Assembly: GCA_030536355.1 (NCBI GenBank)
Contig: JAUNQD010000017.1
Span: forward strand, 1-37,488
Direction of reading: 5' to 3'
Origin: Bacillota bacterium
Lineage (GTDB): Bacteria > Bacillota > Clostridia > Peptostreptococcales > Anaerovoracaceae
DNA: 37,488 nucleotides
Each line of letters opens with the position of its first letter. Position 1 is the first letter of the stretch. Positions 27,144-35,278 of the stretch are shown here, in pieces. The notes beneath the pieces are model-generated. The model had not been told where the DNA came from. It searched no databases and saw only the letters and a program-made list of their open reading frames with translations. A program made the translations under genes and the position numbers.

Positions 27144-28625
27144 ATGGACAATCAAACTTTAAAACGTACATTCGGTATGCGTGAAGCCGTTACGATCACA
27201 GTTGGTACGGTAGTGGGCGTAGGTTTATTTACAACAGGTGCCAACGTAGTTGGTATGATGGGCTCGGCAGTAATCATCGCCACATTCGTAGCGATGTTGG
27301 TAAGCGTATATCCTGCACTGCTTTATGCAGAAATGGGAGCGGCATTGCCGTATGCGGGAGGTACATATAAGTACGCATCACTTGGTATCGGCAAACCGTT
27401 CGGTATGCTGGCAGGATGGAATTTCATCATTTCACTGGTTGCAGTAACAAGTGGTGAAGCACTGGCGTTCAGTTTTTATTTCAAGACACTGCTGGGCGCT
27501 CTCGGACTTGAGATCGGCGGCGGAGCAACAAGTGATGTCATAATCGCATGCGCGGTAGTAATACTGTTTATGGTATTGAGCGTTAGAGGAGTAGAGATCA
27601 CAGGAAGACTTCAGAACGGATTCATGTTCTTCTTCTGGGGCGTAGCCATCATCTGGTTCCTGTTGATGATACCGAACGTTGGTCTTGCAAACTTCGTGCA
27701 GCTGCCTGATTACGTTGATTTCTCAACAGGCGGATTCATCGGCATGGTGGCACTGATCTGGTGGTGCTTCGCAGGATTCGAAACTTGCTGTGCTATGGGT
27801 GAAGAAATCAAATATCCTCAGATCAACATTCCTAGAGCGCTGATCCTGGCACCATTTATCGTATTCGCAGTAAACGCTATCTTCCAGTGGTTCATGGTAG
27901 GTATCGTTCCTACAGAACAGCTGGGTGCCATCTCAACAGCAAGCGCACCTTATGCGGAAGCAATGTCCATCGCAGGCATTTTAGGATTACCTCTCATCAT
28001 GCTGGCGGCAGGTATCGCATTCGGAGGCGACTTCTCAACACTCAACTCAAGTATTTCCGTACCGCCTAGATATCTGTTCACAATGGCAAGAGACGGAGCA
28101 ATGCCTAAGGTATTCGCCAAGGTAAACAAATACAAGACACCTTATGTAGCTATCATCACTCTGGGCGTGCTGACTGTACTGCTCATAGCAACAAATTCAA
28201 TGATCTACATAGCATCACTGAGCTTGTTCGCAGATCTGTTCTACTACATAATAGGTATCGCGGCATGTGCGTTCCTGAGAAAGCGTAAGCCTGATCTGGC
28301 AAGACCTTTCAAGGCACCTGCAGTAATGATAGGTGCACCGATAAGTGCTATCATATATATCATCATGCTGACACAGCTGGATACGGAGGCGTTCTGGACA
28401 GGCGTTATCTGGTGCATACTGGGACTTATCATATTCTTCATCTGTCAGGCTAAATACGGCAAGAAGGGTGACGAAGATCTGGCAGCTCAGATCACAGAAT
28501 TCGTACAGCCGCCTGCTGAAGAAAAGGCGAAGATGGATAAGGAGTTCAAGATCTGGGCAGTTATCGTAGCAGTGGCGGTAGTTGTGGCTATCGGGCTTTA
28601 TGTAGTGCCATTCATATTCGTATAA
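27144..28625 (+). CDS. APC-family amino acid permease
   Basis: A 493-residue transporter of the amino acid-polyamine-organocation superfamily with about 12 hydrophobic helices. The first helix carries the substrate-binding glycine stretch (ITVGTVVGVGLFTTGANV), and EMGAALPYAGGTYKYAS is the typical consensus after helix 2. AAAGGAGA precedes the start. No terminator separates it from hisD, and one follows directly after it, so the two probably share a transcript. The substrate cannot be assigned; the linkage suggests histidine, histidinol or a related amine. Confidence 0.88.
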   Translation: MDNQTLKRTFGMREAVTITVGTVVGVGLFTTGANVVGMMGSAVIIATFVAMLVSVYPALLYAEMGAALPYAGGTYKYASLGIGKPFGMLAGWNFIISLVAVTSGEALAFSFYFKTLLGALGLEIGGGATSDVIIACAVVILFMVLSVRGVEITGRLQNGFMFFFWGVAIIWFLLMIPNVGLANFVQLPDYVDFSTGGFIGMVALIWWCFAGFETCCAMGEEIKYPQINIPRALILAPFIVFAVNAIFQWFMVGIVPTEQLGAISTASAPYAEAMSIAGILGLPLIMLAAGIAFGGDFSTLNSSISVPPRYLFTMARDGAMPKVFAKVNKYKTPYVAIITLGVLTVLLIATNSMIYIASLSLFADLFYYIIGIAACAFLRKRKPDLARPFKAPAVMIGAPISAIIYIIMLTQLDTEAFWTGVIWCILGLIIFFICQAKYGKKGDEDLAAQITEFVQPPAEEKAKMDKEFKIWAVIVAVAVVVAIGLYVVPFIFV

Positions 28626-28633
28626 AAGCGTTG

Positions 28634-28663
28634 CCGAGGAGTTTAACAGCTCCTCGGTTTTTT
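28634..28663 (+). terminator. Terminator of the hisD-permease unit
   Basis: CCGAGGAG (28634-28641) pairs perfectly with CTCCTCGG (28650-28657), followed by six T. Confidence 0.92.
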
Positions 28664-28678
28664 ATGTGCAACTTCATC

Positions 28679-28707
28679 TTGCTAAATTGTCAAAAAAATG
28701 CGATAAT
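28679..28707 (+). promoter_or_regulatory. Promoter of the LacI-family regulator
   Basis: TTGCTA (28679-28684), 17 bp spacer ending in TGC, then GATAAT (28702-28707): an extended -10 promoter. No copy of the palindrome found upstream of the amidohydrolase is seen here, so there is no direct sign of autoregulation. Confidence 0.6.
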
Positions 28708-28737
28708 TAGGTACGTTCTAACATGAAGGGAGATATC

Positions 28738-29781
28738 ATGAATATCAAACAGATCGCTAAGGCGGCAGGCGTATCAGTCGCTACAGTATCCAGGGTAATG
28801 AATCATCCGGAAAACGTTGCACCTAAAACGAGGGACAAGATCCTTAAGATCATGGAAGAAGAGGAGTATAAGCCGAACTGGTTTGCACAGGGGCTAAACT
28901 TCAACAAGACCAAAACCATAGGTCTTGTGATCCCGTATATGCTCAACTCCATGTACATGGAAATAGCAAAAGGTGTAGAAGACGTTGCACAGCAGAAGGG
29001 CTATATAACATTCATGTGTAACGTAGAAAAAGATACGGAGATAGAAAAAAACTATATTGAGCAGCTACTCACAAGAAGAGTCGATGGCATAATACTTATG
29101 TTTTCTTCACTGGATGAAAAATTCATAAAATCTGTAGAAGAACAAGATGTACCGGTCGTTCTTATAGGAGAAGACAGATGTGCCAAAGGATTCAATACAG
29201 TGAAGGTGGACTGTCGTGCCGGAGCTGAAGCTATCGTTTCCAAGCTGGTCGAAAACGGCCATGATTCCATCGGTATCCTCTATGGAAACGACCCTGAACA
29301 AGAATCGCTTGATATGTTGGAAGGCTATAAGAACGTGTTAAAAAACAACGATGTCAAGATACTGGACGAATATATAAAGCCGGTAGAAAATACAATAGAA
29401 GGTGGATATCTTGGAGCAAAAAAGATGATGGCCGGCACACCGCCAAGAGCCATATTCACCACCAGTGACGAGATCGCATACGGTGTGATGGATGCCATAA
29501 AAGATTGCAATTTCAAGGTTCCTGAAGATATCGCAGTTGCCGGATTCGGTAATGCCAGAATGTCTAATTTGGTGGAACCTAAACTTACTACAGTAGAGCT
29601 GCCTTTCCATAAAATGGGAGTATACGGTGCCCGACTTCTGTTCGACTTGATCGAAGCTGAAGATAAAGAGGATGCCAAAGAAAAAAACATCAAAGGTGAA
29701 CCGAGACAGATCATCCTTCAGTCAAAACTGAAAATAAGAAAATCATGCGGACATAAAGAAAGAATTGGAGAGATGTTTTAA
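28738..29781 (+). CDS. LacI/GalR-family transcriptional regulator
   Basis: A 347-residue DNA-binding regulator: N-terminal helix-turn-helix (NIKQIAKAAGVSVATVSRVM, residues 2-21), the hinge-helix region, then a periplasmic-binding-protein-like effector domain from about residue 60 (KTIGLVIPYM) to the end. ATG 28738 was chosen because AAGGGAG precedes it and it gives the usual MNIKQIAKAAG start; ATG 28723 lies before that ribosome binding site. Its stop overlaps the start of the flavoprotein gene. The candidate target is a LacI-type palindrome at 30947-30960 in front of the amidohydrolase gene. The effector may be a pyrimidine or breakdown product (inference). Confidence 0.93.
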   Translation: MNIKQIAKAAGVSVATVSRVMNHPENVAPKTRDKILKIMEEEEYKPNWFAQGLNFNKTKTIGLVIPYMLNSMYMEIAKGVEDVAQQKGYITFMCNVEKDTEIEKNYIEQLLTRRVDGIILMFSSLDEKFIKSVEEQDVPVVLIGEDRCAKGFNTVKVDCRAGAEAIVSKLVENGHDSIGILYGNDPEQESLDMLEGYKNVLKNNDVKILDEYIKPVENTIEGGYLGAKKMMAGTPPRAIFTTSDEIAYGVMDAIKDCNFKVPEDIAVAGFGNARMSNLVEPKLTTVELPFHKMGVYGARLLFDLIEAEDKEDAKEKNIKGEPRQIILQSKLKIRKSCGHKERIGEMF

Positions 29782-30890
29782 TGTTTAAGACAAACTTTTT
29801 AGGACTGGAACTAGACAACCCGATAATCATCGCAGCAGGTCCATGGAACAGAGATGGAGAAGGTTTGAAAAGATCCATAGCAGCAGGGGCCGGAGCAGTA
29901 GTAACCGAAAGTATAGTCAGCGATACTTTACTGGACGTTCGACCAAGGATAGCATGTGACGAAAACGGAGCTCAGAATATAAGATTATACAGCGACATCC
30001 AGATAGAAGGATGGGAACGTGAAATGAGTATCGCCAAGAGTAAGGGCGGCGTAGTCATTGCCAGCGTTTCGGCTCATACCCCGTCTGAACTGGTGTATCT
30101 TGCCAGCAAGCTGGAGAAATTCGGTGCGGACGCCATCGAAATATCGGTCTCCAATCCGATGGGAGAAGGTTTGGAGGTAGTGGCTTCCAACGCTGATATA
30201 GTATATGAGATGACAAAGGAAGTGGTGGCAGCGGTCAAATTGCCGGTGATGGTCAAACTTTCCCAGAACACCACCAATATTTCCAAAGTCGCCAAGGCAG
30301 TCAAGGCGGCAGGAGGCTCGTGTGTAAGTGCCATAAATGCTGTCAGAGGCATACTGGGTGTAGATATCGAAACTGCACAGCCGACTCTGTCTACATACGG
30401 CGGTATATCCGGAGAATACATAAGACCTCTCGGTCTGGCATCTGTGGCAACCATCTCTCAGACAGTAGACATCCCTATATGCGGCATAGGCGGCATCAGC
30501 AGCGGAAGACATGCCATAGAGTATATGATGATGGGTGCTTCAGCAGTACAGGTCGGCACTACCGTTATGCTCGAAGGCAGAGAAGCTGTAGGGAAGATAA
30601 TTTCGGAAATGGAAGAATGGTGCAAAAGTCACTCCATCGCTTCGGTCGAGGAAATCAGAGGAAAAGCTCTTGAAAACCTCAAATCCTTCGACGAAATGAA
30701 GATAGAGCCGGCAGTAAGCACTGTGAAGAGTGTGCCGTGTACAGAAAACTGTGACAAGTGTACAGTGGCATGCATGTACGGAGCCATCAAGCGTGAAGCG
30801 GACACCGTTGTAGCCGACAGCAACAAGTGCAGCGGATGCGGTCTGTGCACTTTTATTTGCCCGGCAAAAAAACTCAAATTGGAGTGGTGA
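29781..30890 (+). CDS. Dihydroorotate dehydrogenase-like flavoprotein with C-terminal ferredoxin domain
   Basis: 369 residues: a TIM-barrel FMN domain of the dihydroorotate dehydrogenase superfamily (about 1-300; MVKLSQN, and GIGGISSGRHAIEYMMMGASAVQVGT for phosphate binding) and a tail with C320, C324, C327, C331 and C350, C353, C356, C360, fitting two 4Fe-4S clusters. The barrel-plus-ferredoxin plan resembles PreA. However, the active-site segment reads SVSNPMGEG: the residue that is Cys or Ser in known dihydroorotate and dihydropyrimidine dehydrogenases is Asn125 here. It is therefore probably not a standard PyrD. It starts within the regulator's stop (TAATG), so the two are co-expressed. 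Substrate unknown. Confidence 0.82.
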   Translation: MFKTNFLGLELDNPIIIAAGPWNRDGEGLKRSIAAGAGAVVTESIVSDTLLDVRPRIACDENGAQNIRLYSDIQIEGWEREMSIAKSKGGVVIASVSAHTPSELVYLASKLEKFGADAIEISVSNPMGEGLEVVASNADIVYEMTKEVVAAVKLPVMVKLSQNTTNISKVAKAVKAAGGSCVSAINAVRGILGVDIETAQPTLSTYGGISGEYIRPLGLASVATISQTVDIPICGIGGISSGRHAIEYMMMGASAVQVGTTVMLEGREAVGKIISEMEEWCKSHSIASVEEIRGKALENLKSFDEMKIEPAVSTVKSVPCTENCDKCTVACMYGAIKREADTVVADSNKCSGCGLCTFICPAKKLKLEW

Positions 30891-30905
30891 TTTGCTAAAT
30901 AAAGC

Positions 30906-30933
30906 TTGAAATATTCTGAAAATATGATATCAT
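30906..30933 (+). promoter_or_regulatory. Promoter of the amidohydrolase gene
   Basis: TTGAAA (30906-30911), 16 bp spacer ending in TGA, then TATCAT (30928-30933). Predicted start near 30940, giving a leader of about 70 bases that includes the palindromic operator. Confidence 0.6.
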
Positions 30934-30946
30934 ATATGTACTGATA

Positions 30947-30960
30947 TGTAACTGGTTACA
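30947..30960 (+). promoter_or_regulatory. LacI/cre-type operator palindrome
   Basis: TGTAACTGGTTACA has perfect 6-bp half sites around TG. It matches the LacI/GalR operator pattern and differs from the CcpA cre consensus TGWAANCGNTNWCA at one position. It lies just downstream of the predicted transcription start, where a bound repressor would block elongation. CTGGTT (30952-30957) also pairs with AACCAG (30962-30967), an overlapping second inverted repeat. Confidence 0.7.
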
Positions 30961-31008
30961 AAACCAGAAGCAATTATAGATTTCATCAATTTAAAGGAGG
31001 ATGATTAA

Positions 31009-32304
31009 ATGTATAAGTGTAGTTTAGAAAGAATGTCAGACAAAATCAGAACTTTTGCACAGTTCGGCGACGCTGGTCACGGCGGTATCACTAGATACTC
31101 ACTGTCAAAAGAAGCTAACATGGCTAGAGCTGAATTCAAGAAGAGAATGGAAGCTATCGGCGCAGTAGTTGAATGCGACGACGTAGCATGCATGTATGCT
31201 ACACTGCCAGGCTCAGATCCTGACGCTAAGAGAATCGTTATGGGTTCACACTGTGACTCAGTTAAGAACGGCGGTAACTACGATGGTATCCTGGGCGTAA
31301 TGACAGCTATGGAAGTACTGGAAACAGTAGCAGCAGAAGGAATCCCTCATAAGCATCCACTGACAGCTATGATCTGGACAAACGAAGAAGGTTCACTGTA
31401 TCCACCAGCAATGATGGTATCCGGAATCATCTGCCACGATTATCTGCCAGAATCACTGAAGCCAAACTTCCTGTATGAAAACATGATGAAGTCAACTCCA
31501 ATGGATGAATCAGAATTCGCAACATTCGGCGAAGCTCTGGCAGCATCACCTTACACTGGACCTAAGGAAAACAGACTTAGCCCAGACAAGTATTGCGCAA
31601 TGTTCGAAGCTCATCTGGAACAGGGACCTATCCTTGAAGATGCTGGCAACGAAATCGGTGCTGTACAGCTGGTAATGGGTATGTTCAACTATGCAATCAG
31701 ATTCTATGGATTCTCAGCTCACGCTGGTACATTCCCAATGGCTAAGAGACATGACGCTCTGCATGCATGTGCTGACTTCCTGTGCGAACTCCACAAGAAG
31801 TATGACGAATACAACAAGGAAGTTGTTGCTCAGGGACAGCCAGAATTCGTATTCACAACTGGTGAAATCCAGGCTCACCCTTGCATCCATACAGTAATTC
31901 CTGATGAAGTTTACATGTCACTGGACGTAAGACATCCTGATCCTGAAGTAAGAAAACACTGCATGGAAATCCTGAAGGAACTGGCTGCTAAGGAATGGCA
32001 GCAGTGCAAGTGCGAAATCAAGGAACAGTGGGTAAGAGACACTGTATACTTCGATGAAAGACTGGTTGGATTCGTTGAAGAATCAATGGAAGAAATGGGA
32101 GCTAAATGGCAGAAGATCCTGTCAGGCGCTGGCCACGACGCTCAGTTCTGTCAGTATGTGATCCCTACAACAATGCTGTTCGCAAGAACTAAGGACGGTC
32201 TGTCACACTGCGAACCTGAACACGTATCAGATGAAGACTGCACAGCAGTAGCTACAGCAACTCTGAACGCAGTTCTGAAGTGCGACGCTTCCCCTGAATT
32301 TTAA
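31009..32304 (+). CDS. M20-type amidohydrolase, probable N-carbamoyl-beta-alanine amidohydrolase
   Basis: A 431-residue zinc hydrolase of the beta-ureidopropionase/allantoate amidohydrolase/carbamoylase family. Metal-binding motifs are complete: GSHCDS (H81, D83), GGNYDG (D92), NEEGS (E126, E127), AHLEQGP (H202), and a late SHCEPEH. Dimer/substrate motifs include SAHAGTFPM and SGAGHDAQ. Next to preT-preA the likely reaction is N-carbamoyl-beta-alanine (or its methyl analogue) to beta-alanine, CO2 and ammonia; allantoate is the main alternative. AAAGGAGG precedes ATG 31009 by 8 bases. Arg is always AGA and no in-frame GAG is present, a bias stronger than in the housekeeping genes and a sign of high expression. 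Confidence 0.87.
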   Translation: MYKCSLERMSDKIRTFAQFGDAGHGGITRYSLSKEANMARAEFKKRMEAIGAVVECDDVACMYATLPGSDPDAKRIVMGSHCDSVKNGGNYDGILGVMTAMEVLETVAAEGIPHKHPLTAMIWTNEEGSLYPPAMMVSGIICHDYLPESLKPNFLYENMMKSTPMDESEFATFGEALAASPYTGPKENRLSPDKYCAMFEAHLEQGPILEDAGNEIGAVQLVMGMFNYAIRFYGFSAHAGTFPMAKRHDALHACADFLCELHKKYDEYNKEVVAQGQPEFVFTTGEIQAHPCIHTVIPDEVYMSLDVRHPDPEVRKHCMEILKELAAKEWQQCKCEIKEQWVRDTVYFDERLVGFVEESMEEMGAKWQKILSGAGHDAQFCQYVIPTTMLFARTKDGLSHCEPEHVSDEDCTAVATATLNAVLKCDASPEF

Positions 32305-32338
32305 TCGAAGTCAAGGGATTCTAATCTAAGTTTGGTTT

Positions 32339-32388
32339 AGCTGCATTTTCAATAGACTATAAAAGCCTGCGGGAAATGCAGCTTTTCT
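32339..32388 (+). terminator. Intercistronic terminator or attenuator between amidohydrolase and preT
   Basis: A 12-bp stem pairs AGCTGCATTTTC (32339-32350) with 32372-32383 (one G-T pair), loop about 21 bases, followed by TTTTCTATC. No good promoter is seen between it and preT, so preT-preA probably depend on read-through, which would lower their level relative to the amidohydrolase. Confidence 0.65.
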
Positions 32389-32415
32389 ATCATAATGCCA
32401 TAAGGAGGAATTAAA

Positions 32416-33675
32416 TTGAGTAAAGTAGTAAAAGCAAAGTATACTGCTGAAGCTGTAGCTGGTTTCACTCACAGAACAGCTATGGAAGAAGCAGCTAGAT
32501 GCCTGCTGTGCCACGATGCACCATGCAGCCAGGGCTGCCCTGCTGGAACAGATCCTGCTAAGTTCATCAGATCAATCAGATTCAGAAACGTAAAAGGTGC
32601 AGCCGAAACTATCAGAGAAAACAACATCCTGGGCGGATCATGTGCTAGAGTATGTCCTTATGACAGACTGTGTGAAGAAGCATGTTCAAGATGCGGTATC
32701 GACAAGCCTATCCAGATCGGTAAGCTGCAGAGATACGCTATCGAACAGGAAAAAGTATTCAAGATGAAGATACTGAAGGCTCCTGCTAAGAAAAAGGCAG
32801 CTAAGGTTGCTTGCGTAGGTGCTGGCCCTGCTTCACTGGCAGCTGCTGCTGAACTGGCTAAGGCTGGTTACAGAGTAACTATCTTTGAAAGAGAAGAAAA
32901 GGCCGGCGGCGTTCTTACATATGGAATCGTTCCATCAAGACTGCCACAGGCTGTAGTAGATCACGACATCGCTCAGGTTAAGGGCCTTGGAGTGAAGTTT
33001 GAATTTGGTAAGGAAGTTAAGGCTGCAGATCTGGAAGAATACGATGCAGTATTCGTAGGAACTGGTCTGTGGGGAGCTAACCTGCCAAAGATCGAAGGAA
33101 TCGAACTGGCCGGAGTATATTCAGCAGTAGATTTCCTGAAGGCAGCTAGAACTCAGAAGAACGCTTTCGATCCTGGAAAGAAAGTTCTCGTAGTAGGCGG
33201 CGGAGACGTTGCTGTTGACTGTGCTGTAACAGCTAAGCTGCTGGGCGCAGAAGACGTTAAGATCGTATACAGAAGAACTCTGGAAGAAGCTCCTGGTAAC
33301 ATGACTGAATTCCAGTATGCTCTGACTCTGGGAATCGGCATCACAACTGGTATGGCTCCTGCAGCTATCAAGGGTGCTGACAAGGTTGAAGCAGTAGAAT
33401 TCAAGGGATTCAGAGATGAAGCTGCACAGCTGGTTCTGAGCGCAGATACTATCGTATTCGCAACAGGCCAGACAGCTGAAGATCAGACTGCAGTAGCACC
33501 TGTTAAGGTTGCTGAAAAGGGACTGATCAAGGCACCTAAGGGCAAGGCTGGCGGTAAGTTCTTCGCAGCAGGCGACATCGTTAACGGTGGTAAGACTGTT
33601 GTAGAAGCAGTAGCAGCAGGTAAGGAAGCTGCAGACGCTATGATTGCTTACCTTGAAAAGAAAGGAGTGAAATAG
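32416..33675 (+). CDS. preT: NAD-dependent dihydropyrimidine dehydrogenase subunit PreT
   Basis: Electron-input subunit: oxidises NAD(P)H through FAD and iron-sulfur clusters and passes electrons to PreA to reduce uracil or thymine. 419 residues: an N-terminal GltD-like double-cluster domain (C29, C32, C37, C41 and C76, C80, C86, C90, C93), an FAD-binding motif VGAGPASLAAAAEL (about 134-147) and a second nucleotide motif GGGDVAVDCA near 260. The start is TTG, 7 bases after AAGGAGG; no ATG lies nearby in frame upstream of the first Cys. One base separates it from preA. Related glutamate synthase small subunits are the alternative, disfavoured by the preA neighbour. Confidence 0.9.
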   Translation: MSKVVKAKYTAEAVAGFTHRTAMEEAARCLLCHDAPCSQGCPAGTDPAKFIRSIRFRNVKGAAETIRENNILGGSCARVCPYDRLCEEACSRCGIDKPIQIGKLQRYAIEQEKVFKMKILKAPAKKKAAKVACVGAGPASLAAAAELAKAGYRVTIFEREEKAGGVLTYGIVPSRLPQAVVDHDIAQVKGLGVKFEFGKEVKAADLEEYDAVFVGTGLWGANLPKIEGIELAGVYSAVDFLKAARTQKNAFDPGKKVLVVGGGDVAVDCAVTAKLLGAEDVKIVYRRTLEEAPGNMTEFQYALTLGIGITTGMAPAAIKGADKVEAVEFKGFRDEAAQLVLSADTIVFATGQTAEDQTAVAPVKVAEKGLIKAPKGKAGGKFFAAGDIVNGGKTVVEAVAAGKEAADAMIAYLEKKGVK

Positions 33676-33676
33676 A

Positions 33677-34966
33677 ATGGCAATTAAGAAAGATTTATCC
33701 GTAAACTATTTAGGAGTTAAATGTCAGAATCCGTTCTTCCTTTCATCATCACCGGTAGGCGGAAACTATGACATGGTAAGAAAGTGCTACGAAACAGGTT
33801 GGGCTGGCTGCTTCTTCAAGACAGTAGGTATCTTCGTAGCTGACGAATGTTCACCAAGATTTGACCAGACTAACAAGGAAGGTCTCCCTTGGCTGGGATT
33901 CAAGAACATGGAACAGATCTCAGACAAACCAACTGAACAGAACTTTGAATACATCTACAGACTGGTTAGAGATTATCCTGAACACGTAACAGTTGCTACT
34001 ATCATGGGTTCTTCAGAAGAAGAATGGAAGCAGCTGGCTAAGATGTGTGATGAAGCAGGCGTTCCTCTGATCGAAGGTAACTTCTCATGTCCTCAGATGA
34101 CTTCACACGACATGGGTTCCGACGTTGGTACTAACAACGAACTCGTTGAAAAGTATGCTAGAGCAGTTACATCAGTAACAGACATTCCGTTCATTGCTAA
34201 GATGACTCCAAACTGCAAGAACATGGAAGAACATGCTAGAGCTGCTATCAAGGGCGGCGCTGCTGCTGTATCAGCTATCAACACAATCAAGTCAATCACT
34301 AACCTGGACTTCGAAAACATGACAGCAATGCCAGTAGTTAATGGTAAGTCATCAATCTCAGGTTACTCCGGAGCAGCTGTTAAGCCTATCGCTCTGAGAT
34401 TCTGTACTCAGGTTCAGCAGGACGAAGAAATCCACAAGCTGGTTAAGGAAAAGGGATTTGACTTCGGTTATGGTCACGAAATGTCCGGTATCGGCGGTAT
34501 CGAAACTTGGAGAGATGCTGCAGAATTCCTGGCAGTAGGCTGCAGAACAGTACAGGTTACTACAGCTATCATGCAGTACGGCTACAGAATCGTTGAAGAT
34601 ATGATTTCAGGTCTGTCCCATTTCATGGATGAAAGAGGATTTGACAATCTGGATCAGTTCATCGGATGCGCTCTGCCAAACATCATTCCTGCAGAAGATC
34701 TGAACAGAGACTTCAGACTGCTGCCTAAGTTCGACGACAAGAAGTGCGTTGGCTGCGGAAGATGCTACGTATCATGCTACGATGCTGCTCACCAGGCTAT
34801 CGACTGGAACGAAAAGAAGAGAAGACCTGAACTGAACGACAACTGCGTTGGATGCCACCTGTGCCTCAACGTATGTCCTGTACAGGGCTGCATCACTCCT
34901 GGAGAAATCCAGTGGAAGGAAGGCAGAGAGCCTGTTGATGTTAAGTTCAAGAAGGAATACATCTAA
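33677..34966 (+). CDS. preA: NAD-dependent dihydropyrimidine dehydrogenase subunit PreA
   Basis: Catalytic subunit that reduces uracil or thymine to the 5,6-dihydro compound. 429 residues: an FMN TIM barrel with the active-site Cys in NFSCPQ (C138), corresponding to the catalytic Cys of dihydropyrimidine dehydrogenases, and MTPNCKN for flavin binding. From about residue 357 a ferredoxin domain has two CxxCxxCxxxC groups (CVGCGRCYVSC and CVGCHLCLNVC). AGGAGTG (end of preT) lies 11 bases before ATG. Together with PreT it corresponds to E. coli PreTA and to the mammalian DPYD domains split over two proteins; PreTA enzymes of gut bacteria also inactivate 5-fluorouracil. Confidence 0.93.
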   Translation: MAIKKDLSVNYLGVKCQNPFFLSSSPVGGNYDMVRKCYETGWAGCFFKTVGIFVADECSPRFDQTNKEGLPWLGFKNMEQISDKPTEQNFEYIYRLVRDYPEHVTVATIMGSSEEEWKQLAKMCDEAGVPLIEGNFSCPQMTSHDMGSDVGTNNELVEKYARAVTSVTDIPFIAKMTPNCKNMEEHARAAIKGGAAAVSAINTIKSITNLDFENMTAMPVVNGKSSISGYSGAAVKPIALRFCTQVQQDEEIHKLVKEKGFDFGYGHEMSGIGGIETWRDAAEFLAVGCRTVQVTTAIMQYGYRIVEDMISGLSHFMDERGFDNLDQFIGCALPNIIPAEDLNRDFRLLPKFDDKKCVGCGRCYVSCYDAAHQAIDWNEKKRRPELNDNCVGCHLCLNVCPVQGCITPGEIQWKEGREPVDVKFKKEYI

Positions 34967-35005
34967 AGATAACACGTTAAACTACATTTAAACTTATCTA
35001 TAGAG

Positions 35006-35040
35006 AAAAGACCGCTCATGCAGCGGTCTTTTCGTTTTTT
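35006..35040 (+). terminator. Terminator after preA
   Basis: AAAAGACCGCT (35006-35016) pairs perfectly with AGCGGTCTTTT (35022-35032), 5-base loop, then a T run to 35040. Confidence 0.95.
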
Positions 35041-35084
35041 GCAGTTTTCTTACCATGAAAATATACTTTTACAAAGTTACAAAT

Positions 35085-35247
35085 CCTGTGCTCCTCGCAG
35101 ACATTTTATAGAATTTCTCACGAAGATTGGAATGTCAGGAAAACTCACGGCTATACCGCTCAAACAGTTCCTGACATTGAGCCAATCTTATCGTTCGAGC
35201 TAATTCTTAAAATGTATCTGCTTGTCGCAATGTATTTTTCACTTTGT
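35085..35247 (+). repeat. Structured inverted-pair element, copy A (unknown RNA or hairpin DNA)
   Basis: Copy A contains a long hairpin: AAGATTGG (35123-35130) pairs with CCAATCTT (35182-35189); after an internal loop TGTCAGGAA (35133-35141) pairs with TTCCTGACA (35168-35176). The 26-base apical part begins AACTCA, holds a CGG/CCG mini-stem and ends TCAAACAG. The sequence from CTGT (35086) to about 35247 aligns with the reverse strand of copy B, including TCGCAG at 35095-35100. Stem sequences differ between copies yet remain paired. Short reading frames here have no ribosome binding site and overlap the hairpins, so no protein is called. Confidence 0.6.
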
Positions 35248-35278
35248 AAAATTATATTTTTATAATTATTAGAACTGC

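Noticed and set aside
31009..32304. Allantoate amidohydrolase of purine breakdown
   Set aside because: The family motif set cannot exclude it, but no allantoinase or ureidoglycolate genes are nearby while preT-preA follow directly; kept only as an alternative.
32416..33675. Glutamate synthase small subunit (gltD)
   Set aside because: The domain plan is shared, but no gltB-type large subunit is adjacent and preA begins one base after its stop.
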